Shown one piece after another: positions 7,208-15,200 of a DNA stretch of 20,163 nucleotides. Position numbers and translations under genes: made by a program. Where the stretch lies: assembly GCA_009778355.1 (NCBI GenBank), contig WRJY01000328.1, positions 1-20,163 of the forward strand, written 5' to 3'. The notes under the pieces were generated by a model that saw only the letters and a program-made list of their open reading frames with translations, was not told where the DNA came from and searched no databases. This DNA comes from Desulfovibrionaceae bacterium (GTDB taxonomy: Bacteria; Pseudomonadota; Gammaproteobacteria; Burkholderiales; Burkholderiaceae_C). Each line of letters opens with the position of its first letter. The stretch's first letter is position 1.

Positions 7208-7741
7208 ATGTACATCACGCTGCCCGAACTTGCCGAACGCCCAGGCCCGCGCGAGCTGGCCCAGGTGGCCGGCACGCTGGCGCAGCCGGTGCGCGACGAG
7301 GCGCTGATGGACGCTACCCTGCGCGGCCTGGACCGCAGCGCGTGGAGCGCCGAAGAACAGGCGTTTGCCGACGCGGCCCTCAAACGCATCATCGACGCCG
7401 TGGCCGAGGCTGACGCGGTGATCGACGGCTTCTTGGCCCGGCGCGGCTATGCGCCCTTGCCGCTGGCGCTGCCCGCCACCAGCGCGGGCAAGAACGTATT
7501 GGCGTCCTGGTCGCGCGCCATCAGCCGCTACTACCTGAACAAGAGCCGCACCACCAAGGAAGACAACGATCCCGTGGTGCGCGACTACCGCGACGCGCTG
7601 CGCATGCTGGGCTGGCTGGCCGATGGCAAATACAGCCTGGGCGGCGCTGACCCCGAAGCCAAGTCCAACACCGGAACCGATGTGCGCTTTGACGCCGCCG
7701 CGCCAGTGTTTGGGCGCAACCAACTCAACGCATTCCGGTAG
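7208..7741 (+). CDS. DUF1320, Mu gp36-like head-completion protein
   Basis: 177 residues starting MYITLPELAERPG, with the DUF1320 signature IIDAVAEADAVIDGFLARRG followed by YAPLPLALP, a helical SWSRAISRYYLNKSR segment, and VVRDYRDALRMLGWLADGKY ending SLG. Members lie between the major head and tail genes of Mu-like phages and are taken as head-tail connector or head-completion proteins. The length is about 30 residues over the commonest size. No good ribosome-binding site precedes the ATG; the repeat pair ends about 40 bases upstream. It is followed at 9 bases by the gp37-like gene. Confidence 0.85.
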   Translation: MYITLPELAERPGPRELAQVAGTLAQPVRDEALMDATLRGLDRSAWSAEEQAFADAALKRIIDAVAEADAVIDGFLARRGYAPLPLALPATSAGKNVLASWSRAISRYYLNKSRTTKEDNDPVVRDYRDALRMLGWLADGKYSLGGADPEAKSNTGTDVRFDAAAPVFGRNQLNAFR

Positions 7742-7749
7742 GGGCTGAT

Positions 7750-8175
7750 ATGGATGTCTCTGCCGTCACCGCACGCCTGAAGGGCGCCATCCAGGGCGTG
7801 ATGGAGATCAGCGGCGCCGCCGACCTGGCCGCCGCCATGCGCGGCCACGCCCGGCCCCCGGCTATCTACGTCATGCCCGCCGCTGACCAGGCGCAGGGCG
7901 TGGACTTCGCCAACCCCTGCGGCGCCGCCGGCGGGCGCTTGCAGCTCATCAGCGTGATCACCGTGGTCGACGAACTGGGCGACCCGGTGGGAGACGCCGC
8001 GCTGCGCGGCCTGCCCGCCATCCGGCGCCAGATCGAAGCGTGCCTGGCAGGCTGGCAGCCGCCGCAACTGTCCGATCCCGTGCAGTTCGTCAGCGGCGAA
8101 GTGGCGCAGTTCGAGGGCGATGGCCTGCTGTGGTGGGCCGACACCTACGGCTACGTGCGCTATGGCGCTATCTGA
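7750..8175 (+). CDS. Gp37/DUF1834-like tail terminator protein
   Basis: 141 residues. The N-terminal helix (VTARLKGAIQGVMEISGAAD), the central APPAIYVMPA-like strand and LQLISVITVVDELGDPVGDA, and the C-terminal PVQFVSGEVAQFEGDGLLWW then ADTYGYVRYG agree with the Gp37/DUF1834 family of Mu-like phages. Its position between gp36 and the tail tube fits a tail-terminator or head-tail joining role (sequence-based inference). The gene is complete, with no sign of damage, 9 bases after the gp36-like gene and 13 bases before the next small gene. Confidence 0.8.
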   Translation: MDVSAVTARLKGAIQGVMEISGAADLAAAMRGHARPPAIYVMPAADQAQGVDFANPCGAAGGRLQLISVITVVDELGDPVGDAALRGLPAIRRQIEACLAGWQPPQLSDPVQFVSGEVAQFEGDGLLWWADTYGYVRYGAI

Positions 8176-8188
8176 CCAGGAGCAACTC

Positions 8189-8392
8189 ATGAGCCTCAAG
8201 ACCTCGATTCCCGCCATCGTGCACAGCCCCAATGTGGTGACCAGGATTGCCGCCGGCCAGCCGCTGGCTGGCCTGGCCGACGCCGTGGCCGCCACCCTCA
8301 AGACGCTGGGCGCGGTGGCGGCCAGCCCCGAGCCGCTGCCCGCCGCCGCCGGCAAGGCGACAGCCCATCCATCCAAACCAACAAAGGAGTGA
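8189..8392 (+). CDS. Small protein of unknown function before the tail tube gene
   Basis: 67 residues beginning MSLKTSIPAIVHSPNVVTRI, with a strong CAGGAG ribosome-binding site seven to twelve bases upstream and a stop six bases before the tail-tube start. The N-terminal half is moderately hydrophobic (AAGQPLAGLADAVAATLKTL); the C-terminus is Ala/Pro/Lys-rich. I do not recognise a domain. Strong translation signals and tight packing between two phage genes support a real gene. Small proteins at this place occur in other Mu-like siphophages. Confidence 0.65.
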   Translation: MSLKTSIPAIVHSPNVVTRIAAGQPLAGLADAVAATLKTLGAVAASPEPLPAAAGKATAHPSKPTKE

Positions 8393-8398
8393 TCCATC

Positions 8399-9202
8399 AT
8401 GGCCGAACGTCAAATCTGCTGCTTCAAGGGCCGGGGTGAAATCCACCTGGTCAACTACGCCGACCGCCTGGCGCGCACCGCCGGCTTCCTGCCCGTGGGC
8501 AATGCGTCGGCTTTCGCCATCAACGCCACCGAGAAGACCGAAAACATTCCCGACTACACCTCGCCCGCCGGCGGCACCGCGTGCGCATTCCGCGAGTTGG
8601 ACGCCATCACGGTGACCATGGCGCTGCGCTGCCACAACCCGCGCAACTGGGCGCTGGCCACGCAAGGCGGCGGCGCGGATGCGACGGTCGAAAAAACCGC
8701 CATCGTCGATGAGCCGCACACGCTCTGGCCCGGCGCGGTGGAGCCGCTGGAGCATCTGCCCGACGACAGCGTGGCGGTCATCGTCAAGGCCGCCGACACG
8801 CCCGCCGTCTACCAGGCCGGGGTTGATTACGAGATCACGCCCTCGGGCAGCATCCGGCACCTGGATGGCGGCGCGATCAAAGAGCCCGACGTGCAGATGG
8901 GCCAGGGCGTGCCCAACATCAAGGTCAGCTACACGCGCCGTGACCAGACGCTGATCCAGCTCTACGCCACGCCGCCCAAAGAGGTGGCGCTGCACTTCGA
9001 CGGCTTCAACGTCGCCAAGGCGCCCGTGCAGCCGGTGCAGTTCAGCCTGTTCCGGGTGCTGTTCGGCCCCGCGGCTGCGGTGACCGTGATTGGCGACAAC
9101 CTGGCCTCGCTGGAGTTGACCGGCACCGTCGAGCGCGACCCCACGCGCGCGCTCGGCACGCTGGCCGATCCGTTCAGCCAGTACGGCACCCTCAAGGTTT
9201 GA
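8399..9202 (+). CDS. Phage tail tube protein
   Basis: 267 residues; AAAGGAG sits nine bases before the ATG. The protein opens ICCFKGRGEIHLVNYADRLA and runs through mixed beta-rich sequence: TAGFLPVGNASAFAINATEK, CAFRELDAITVTMALRCHNP, AVIVKAADTPAVYQAGVDYE and VALHFDGFNVAKAP near the end. Position (after the tail terminator, before tape-measure sequence), length and beta-strand content fit the major tail tube protein of Mu-like siphophages, which stacks into the hollow tail. The next gene is a diverged paralogue. The reading frame is intact. Confidence 0.75.
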   Translation: MAERQICCFKGRGEIHLVNYADRLARTAGFLPVGNASAFAINATEKTENIPDYTSPAGGTACAFRELDAITVTMALRCHNPRNWALATQGGGADATVEKTAIVDEPHTLWPGAVEPLEHLPDDSVAVIVKAADTPAVYQAGVDYEITPSGSIRHLDGGAIKEPDVQMGQGVPNIKVSYTRRDQTLIQLYATPPKEVALHFDGFNVAKAPVQPVQFSLFRVLFGPAAAVTVIGDNLASLELTGTVERDPTRALGTLADPFSQYGTLKV

Positions 9203-9211
9203 CGCGGCACC

Positions 9212-10015
9212 ATGGACGGCCACGCCCACAACCCCTGCTACTTCGGTCGCGGCAAGCTGCACGTCAGCGCCCCGCTGCGCGCCGATGGCACGCAGGGCGT
9301 GGAGGGCGCGCAGCCCTTGCTGCCCGCCGGCGAGTTGCGCCTGCCGCCGGGGCGGTTTGTCGGCAACGCAAAAGGCTTGTCCATCGTGCCGCAGCTCGCG
9401 CGCCTAGCCACCAGCGCATGGGACGCGCGCGACAACCTCATCGTGCAAGCCGTCGAGGCCACTGTGCAGCTCTACGGCCACGGCGGCGCCAATCTGGCGC
9501 TGGCCTTGCAGGCGCTGCGCAGCCGGCCCGGCAGCGTGCCGGTCACTGAGCGCCACGCCGTCAGCCGCGCCAACGTCGAGGCCGGCTCCATGCTGTTCGT
9601 GCGCCACCTGGTGGACGTGCGGCAGCCGGTCACCGTCACGCCCAGTTGGACTACCTGGACCGAGGGCATGGGCTGGGAGCGCGAGGCCTTCGGCGTGCGC
9701 TTGCTGGCCGGCTTTGCCGGCCCGGTGGGCGGGCACATCGACATCGCCTACACGCCAGAGGGCAGCGCCGAGAGCCTGGACGCCTTCGGCGCCGACGGGC
9801 GCGAGCTGGGCCTGAGCTACACCGGCCTCAACGCCCACGATGGCCGCCCGGTGCGCCTGGACTGCTGGCGCGCCGCCCCCGCGCTCGATGGCGGCGTGCA
9901 GCCCATCAGCGAGAGCGCCGGCACCCTGACCCTCAAGTTCGCGCTGCGCCCCGTGCGCGCGCCGCAACAAGACCGGCCCGCGTGGTTCCGCATGCAGCGC
10001 GGCCAATACCAATAA
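9212..10015 (+). CDS. Second tail protein, diverged paralogue of the tail tube
   Basis: 267 residues, exactly as long as its upstream neighbour, and weakly alignable with it by eye. NPCYFGRGKLHV matches CCFKGRGEIHL, RFVGNAKGLSIVPQLARLAT matches the PVGNASAFAINATEKTENI region, and LGLSYTGLNAHDGRPVRLDC matches ALHFDGFNVAKAPVQPVQFS, all in the same order. It probably shares the tail-tube fold and may form a tail ring, cap or minor tube component; the exact role is not known. It starts nine bases after the first copy, with no strong ribosome-binding site. No tail assembly chaperone, usual before a tape measure, is seen here or next. Confidence 0.6.
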   Translation: MDGHAHNPCYFGRGKLHVSAPLRADGTQGVEGAQPLLPAGELRLPPGRFVGNAKGLSIVPQLARLATSAWDARDNLIVQAVEATVQLYGHGGANLALALQALRSRPGSVPVTERHAVSRANVEAGSMLFVRHLVDVRQPVTVTPSWTTWTEGMGWEREAFGVRLLAGFAGPVGGHIDIAYTPEGSAESLDAFGADGRELGLSYTGLNAHDGRPVRLDCWRAAPALDGGVQPISESAGTLTLKFALRPVRAPQQDRPAWFRMQRGQYQ

Positions 10016-10020
10016 CCGAT

Positions 10021-10899
10021 ATGTCGCTCCTGCAACTCGCGCGCGGTTTGTGGACGGGCTGGAAGCCCTCAGAAAACCCTTTTTCCACGCCCAACGGCAT
10101 GGAAGAAAACCTCCGTCTCATCGACGATCATCTGGCGCTGTACACGTTGGCGCCGCCGCTGCCAGCCGGCAGCGATCTGCCGCAGGATGCAGTCGATGGA
10201 GATGGGCAGCTTAAAAACGAGGTGACCGCAACTACGCCGGTAGTCGTCGACTTCGGCGCCAAGCTGCGCAATACCATGATCGACAACCTCGGCGATCTGG
10301 CGGCCACGGCGGTAACGGATTTCAAAAACCTGCGCAGCGCTGTCGCCAGCGTGCTGAAAGGCATTGCAGCCGACATCATGCGCAGCGGCGTCAAGGAGGC
10401 GCTCAAAAGCGTTTTCAGCACGAGTGGCAGCAGCGGTTCGGGCGGCGGTCTTTGGGGCAGCATCTTTTCCGCCGTCGGCAGCATGTTTGGCGCCGGCAAA
10501 GCCGAAGGCGGCTACATTCGCGGCCCCGGCACCGCCACCAGCGACAGCATCCCGGCGATGTTGAGCAACGGCGAATTCGTGCAACCAACGCGCGCGGTGC
10601 AGCACTACGGCACCGGCTTCATGGAGGCGGTGCGCACGCTGCAACTGCCCAAGCCCCGCTACGCCTTCGGCGGCCTGGTGCAGGCCAGCCAGCGGGCGCG
10701 CTTTGCCACGGGCGGCCTGGTGGGCGCTGGCGCGGCGCAAGGCACGCCGAACGTGTCGATCGAGATCACCAACACCGGCACGCCGCAGCGCGTGGTGCAG
10801 CAGACGTCGGAGTCGCAACTGCGCGGCGCGGTGATCCGCATCATGCTGGACGACGAGCGCAACGGCGGCCCGTATTCGCGCCGTCCGCGCAGGGGCTGA
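10021..10899 (+). CDS. Chimera: short appendage-like N-terminus plus tape-measure C-terminus
   Basis: 292 residues. Residues 1-63 (LLQLARGLWTGWKPSENPFS, then MEENLRLIDDHLALYTLAPP) resemble the beginning of phage tail-appendage or fibre proteins, not of tape measures. From about residue 64 the sequence is typical of a tape-measure end: NLRSAVASVLKGIAADIMRS, a Gly/Ser-rich FSTSGSSGSGGGLWGSIFSA, then KAEGGYIRGPGTATSDSIPA, MLSNGEFVQPTRAVQHYG and a repeat-like FGGLVQ/TGGLVG pair. Tape measures set tail length and are usually 700 residues or more, so most of the gene is gone. A deletion with one end near 10,210 explains the fusion. In relatives the appendage-like gene would not normally precede the tape-measure end. 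The product is unlikely to support a normal tail. Confidence 0.65.
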   Translation: MSLLQLARGLWTGWKPSENPFSTPNGMEENLRLIDDHLALYTLAPPLPAGSDLPQDAVDGDGQLKNEVTATTPVVVDFGAKLRNTMIDNLGDLAATAVTDFKNLRSAVASVLKGIAADIMRSGVKEALKSVFSTSGSSGSGGGLWGSIFSAVGSMFGAGKAEGGYIRGPGTATSDSIPAMLSNGEFVQPTRAVQHYGTGFMEAVRTLQLPKPRYAFGGLVQASQRARFATGGLVGAGAAQGTPNVSIEITNTGTPQRVVQQTSESQLRGAVIRIMLDDERNGGPYSRRPRRG

Positions 10900-10901
10900 A
10901 T

Positions 10902-11273
10902 ATGGCCTACACGCGCTTTCCAGACTATGCCCAATGGCTGGCCGACGATTACGGCATCACGTCCGGCGGTGACCTGAACCGCGACGAGATGGAAGACGGC
11001 TACGTCCACCAGTCGCCCAAGACCTCACTGGGCCGCCACGAGTTGAGCCTGACCTACCGCCTCGCGTCACAGGCCGATTACGAAGCGTTCGAGGCCTGGC
11101 GGCGCGACGACCTGGCCAATGGCGCGCGCTACTTCGCCTGGCCCGACGTGGCCGACCCGTCGGGCAACACGCTGCGGCGCGCGCGCATCGTCTCGGGTCA
11201 AGTGCAATACAAGGCGCTGACCGATCGCTTCGACCACTGGTCGGCCAGCTTCACGCTCGAATACTGGGCCTGA
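10902..11273 (+). CDS. Minor tail protein (tail-tip region)
   Basis: 123 residues starting MAYTRFPDYAQWLADDYGIT, two bases after the tape-measure stop. The C-terminal half, YEAFEAWRRDDLANGARYFA through RRARIVSGQVQYKALTDRFD and the final ASFTLEYW, has the pattern of small minor tail proteins that sit after the tape measure in siphophages (comparable in place to lambda gpM or distal-tail proteins). It probably joins tube and tip. The start was chosen at 10902, since codons upstream in the same frame overlap the tape-measure gene as shadow sequence. It is followed by a single base before the DUF1833 start. Confidence 0.7.
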   Translation: MAYTRFPDYAQWLADDYGITSGGDLNRDEMEDGYVHQSPKTSLGRHELSLTYRLASQADYEAFEAWRRDDLANGARYFAWPDVADPSGNTLRRARIVSGQVQYKALTDRFDHWSASFTLEYWA

Positions 11274-11274
11274 C

Positions 11275-11748
11275 ATGCCGCGCCGCTCCGCCAACTACAA
11301 CCAGGCCGTGACGGCCATCGCCGCGTCCGAACAGCCGCTGGTGCTGCTGGAGCTGCACCACGCCCTGATCGAGCGCCCCCTGCGTTACGTGAACGACGTG
11401 CAGGACGTGCTCAGCAACGGCGAGGTCTATACGGCGGGCAACTTCGCCTTCACCCTGCCCGACGACAAAGAGCGCCAGACGCCGCGCGCACGGCTGCAAA
11501 TCAGCAACCTGGGCGGCGCGGTGGGCACGCTGCTGGAGCGCACTGGCGGCGGGCGCGGCGCCTGGCTGCGCGTGCGCACCATCCTGCGCAGCGCGCCGGA
11601 CTTCGTGGAAGACGAACTTATCCTGGGCCTGAGCAACGTCGAAGTGACGACGGCGACGATGACCGGCGAACTGGGCTACGACGACGTGCTCAACAAAGCC
11701 GGCACCGCCTACACCTACCGCCCCGAGGCCGCGCCGGGGCTGTTCTGA
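11275..11748 (+). CDS. DUF1833 tail protein
   Basis: 157 residues. The order VLLELHHALIERPLRYVNDV, GEVYTAGNFAFTLPDDKERQ, PRARLQISNLGG, WLRVRTILRSAPDFVEDEL, then LSNVEVTTATMTGELGYDDV and a final PGLF follows the DUF1833 family closely. Members are found next to NlpC/P60 and TipJ genes in tail-tip operons of siphophages and gene-transfer-like elements, and are thought to be part of the tip; the biochemical role is not established. The gene appears intact. Immediately downstream an ATG (11751) opens a frame that runs into repeat sequence, perhaps the old beginning of the next gene. Confidence 0.85.
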   Translation: MPRRSANYNQAVTAIAASEQPLVLLELHHALIERPLRYVNDVQDVLSNGEVYTAGNFAFTLPDDKERQTPRARLQISNLGGAVGTLLERTGGGRGAWLRVRTILRSAPDFVEDELILGLSNVEVTTATMTGELGYDDVLNKAGTAYTYRPEAAPGLF

Positions 11749-11780
11749 TCATGACGACACTCGCTGCCGTGCCGTTCAAT

Positions 11781-11897
11781 TCCCCTCCCGTGGAGGGGTG
11801 GCCGAAGGCCGGGGTGGTTTCCCCTTCCGTGGAGGGGTGGCGCGAAGCGACGGGGTGGTTTCTCCTTCCCCCGTTGGGGGAAGGCTGGGATGGGGGC
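11781..11897 (+). repeat. Tandem REP-like repeats before the NlpC gene
   Basis: Two direct copies of a ~40-base unit (11781-11820 and 11821-11861) share CCGTGGAGGGGTGG, then GAAG...CGGGGTGGTTT, and differ mainly in the middle (CCGAAGGCCGG against CGCGAAGCGACGG). A different unit follows at 11864-11897 (CCTTCCCCCGTTGGGGGAAG, then GCTGGGATGGGGGC), related to the terminase repeat at 4896-4933. Together they fill the gap between DUF1833 and NlpC, ending five bases before the NlpC ATG. Confidence 0.7.
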
Positions 11898-11901
11898 CGA
11901 G

Positions 11902-12279
11902 ATGACGCACTGGTCTGACCACTACATCGGCATACCCTACGCGCAAATGGACTGTGCGCAGTTGGTCGAGAAAGTGCTGCGCGAGCAGTTCGCCACCACC
12001 GTGATCTGGCCATTCCAACGGGACGACGATCTGGAACGCTACTCGGGCCTGATCGTGCAGCACCGCGATGAATTCGTCCGCCCCATCGACGTTCCGCGCG
12101 ACGGCTGTGGGGTGCTGATGTTCTTCAGGGGCCGCAGCGCCCACATGGGCCTGTACGCGCTGATGGGCGGCCAGGGCTACGTGCTGCACAGCGACGCCAT
12201 CTTCGGCGCCAGCGTGCGCATGCCGCTGGAGCGCGTGCGCCGCCTGTACAAGATCGAGGGCTTCTATGACTGGCTCTGA
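11902..12279 (+). CDS. NlpC/P60-like tail peptidase
   Basis: 125 residues from MTHWSDHYIGIPYAQMDCAQ. The Cys in MDCAQLVEKVL is the expected catalytic nucleophile, and the His in SAHMGLY the general base; GVLMFFRG precedes it, as in the family. NlpC/P60 enzymes cut peptide bonds in cell-wall peptides; in phage tails they help DNA entry. The domain is short but has both key residues. ATG 11902 is preferred over 11890 because the family starts just before its YxGxPY motif and codons 11890-11901 come largely from the repeat. It overlaps the TipJ start by 14 bases. Its leader has been replaced or pushed away by repeats, so expression may be altered. Confidence 0.75.
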   Translation: MTHWSDHYIGIPYAQMDCAQLVEKVLREQFATTVIWPFQRDDDLERYSGLIVQHRDEFVRPIDVPRDGCGVLMFFRGRSAHMGLYALMGGQGYVLHSDAIFGASVRMPLERVRRLYKIEGFYDWL

Positions 12280-15200
12280 GCCGCCGCCGGGCCACCCCAA
12301 GGCGGGTCAGCCCCCTCGGGGGGCAGCGCATCACGCGCAGCGGGGGAGCGTGGGGGCTTCATGCCTGCTGGGCCACATCGGCGTCATCTACTGCCCCAAC
12401 CCGCTGCGCCCGGCCAGCGAGCGGCAGGTGCACCGCTTGGCGATCACCAGTTGCGACACCATCGCCAGCCTGGTGCAGCGCCTGGGTCTGGCCGCCACGC
12501 CGCTGGCGGCCACGCTCAACGGTACTGCGGTGCCGCGCCGGCGCTGGCGCCGCACGCGCGTGCGCGCCTTTGACGTGCTGGTGCTGCAACAGGTCGCGCG
12601 CGGCGCCTCGATAGCCCTGTGGGTCGGTGAATCGGCGACGGCGGCCGGCAAGTCGGTGGGCTGGGCGACGGTGCTGGCCATGGCGGCTTACGTGGCTTTC
12701 AACGTTGTCGTCAGCATGGCCCTGTCGATGCTGGCCAATGCGCTGGCGGGCAACAAGTCCAACCGGCAGACCGACGACAGCAGCCCCACCGCCTACTCCA
12801 TCGAGGGCGGCAGCAACAGCGTGCGCCCCTACGAGCCGCTGCCGCTGGTGCTGGGCGAGCACCGCCTGTTTCCCGACTACGCCAGCCGCCCGTTTGCCGA
12901 GTTCGTCGAGGACGAAACCACCACGCACGAAGTCATCAACAACACGCCCGCTTTCGAGCCGCGCACGCCGCCCGAGTGGAGCTATACGCCGGGCAAGGAT
13001 CAATGGTCGCCGATCACGCCCGCGCCGCCGTGGACGCTGATCGCCACCAGCGCCGTCGGCGACATCGGCACCTACGAATACTACGGCGACAACGCCGCGC
13101 GCACCTACAACCGGCCTTTTGGTTTTCCGAGCGGCGTGATCACCCAGCCGCACACCTTTGTGGTGCGGCACTCGCCCTTCAGTTGGGAGGACGACGCGAT
13201 CACGGATTACGAGAGTTGGCTGACCACCCAGCAACCCCCCGATTTCGGCGGCGGCCCTGTCAATTGGCGCCCCATCGACGGCAGCGATCTGCCGGTGCTG
13301 GTGCGCTATGGCCGCATCGAGATCGAGCACACAGAGCGCTTGACCAGCATCTTCAACTTCGGCTTCGGCGACCTCGCCATCGACGATCTGCGCGTCGGCA
13401 GCACGCCGCTGGACAGCTACGTCGGCTGGCAGCTCGACGCCGCGCGCGTGCCGCCGGGCCAAGGCGAGTGCACCGTGCTCACCGGCTACAGCAGCGAGGA
13501 GTGGCCCACCGACGACTACCCCGACGACTGCCAGATCGTCGAAGGCGGCAAGCTGGAACAGCGCGACCAAGTGCTCAATGACGGCTGGATCGAGCGCACC
13601 GGCAAACCCGCCCGCTACGTGCAGATCGACCTGGCCGGGCGGCTGTTCAAGCAAGGAGACGGCATCGAGGAGCTGACGTGCACCTTCGAGTTCCACTATC
13701 GCCGCGCCGGCAGCAGCGCATGGGTGCCGCTGGATGTCAGCCCCGCTACCGTGATCAACACCGACACCACGATCTGGCGCCAGACCTTCAGCCAGGCGTT
13801 CGATTTCGACGTCGACGCCCTGCGCGTGCGCCGCCTCACGCCCGAGCCGACCGACGCGCGCGAGGTCAGCGAGATGGAGCTGACGCGCGTCAAGTTCTTC
13901 CGCTGGCCCACCGCCCTTTATCCGGCGCAGCAGCGCCGGGCGCTGATGCTGCGCGCCTCCGGCCAGATCAATGGCCGCATCGACCGCCTCTCGGCCATGG
14001 TGCGCGCCAAACACTGGTGCTGGAGCAGCGCCGCGCCGTGGAGCGGCAGCTACCCCGGTGACGGCGGCGCGTGGGCGTGGGGCTATACGGTCAATCCGGC
14101 TTGGCTGTTCCTGTTCTACGCGCGCGGCGGCTTTCTCAACCCCAAGACTGCACCCGCGCACCTGGGCCTGGCCGGCTGGCTCGACGAACCTGCGCCCGGC
14201 AACGGCGAGCGTTTGTTTGGCGCCGGCCTGACGAACGACCGCATCGACTACGCCAGCATCGTCGCCTGGGGCCAGTTCTGCGCCGCCCACGGCTTGGAGT
14301 GCCGCAAAGTGGTGACCGAGGCGCGCAGTTGCGGCGACGTGCTCGACGAGATCGCCGCCGCCGGGCGCGGCTCCAAGACCTGGGCCACCGGCAAATTGGG
14401 CGTCGTATGGGAAGCCGCCGGGCAGCCCGACGTGGCCGCCTTCGGCATGGCCAACATCATCGCCGGCTCGTTCAGCGTGCAGTACCTGACCGACGACACC
14501 GTCGATGAGTACGCGCTGGAGTTCACCGACTCGGGCGCCGACTATGAAGCCGGTACGGTGTACGCCGTGGTGCCCGGCGTCACGCTGCCGGTCAACCAGC
14601 AGACCGAGCGGGCCGCGTACTCCATGCCCAAGGCGCAGGCGCAGCGCCTGGTCAACCTGCTGGCCGCCGGAAAGCATTACCACCGCCGGACCATTACCTG
14701 GGAAACGGGCCTGTTCGGCGCCAACGTGCAGCGCGGCGACATCGTGCGCCTGGCGCACGATCTCACCAAGTGGGCGCACAGCGGACGCTTGACGGCGGTT
14801 GAGCTGCGCAACGCCAAGGTCACCCGCGTCCACCTTGCAGCCGAGGTCGGGAGCACCGATGCCGGAGCGCGTTTCTGGCTGTGGATCGGCAAGCCCGACG
14901 GCGGCTACCTGAGCGTGGAGTGCGCGCCGCCCACGGAGCGCACGCGCGAGTTGGCGGTGATCGGGAACTGGCCCGCAGCCGACGCGCCCGGCTGGATCGA
15001 CGCCGGCGCCGGCGACGCCAGTTGCAACCAGGCCAGCCACTGGCCCGACTCGGTGCCCGAAGACTGGGCCTTCCTGGCCGGCCCCGAGCCCACGCCCGGC
15101 AAGCGCGTGCGCATCGTCAACACCGAAGCCACCTCCGAGCGCCGCCTGCGCATCGTCGCGCGTGACGAATACGAGGCGTACTACCCCATGGAGTGGGGCC

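Noticed and set aside
11751..11918. 55-codon open frame directly after DUF1833
   Set aside because: After nine codons it consists almost wholly of repeat sequence, giving repeated VEGW residues, and it ends inside the NlpC gene. It may mark an old start, but not a present gene.
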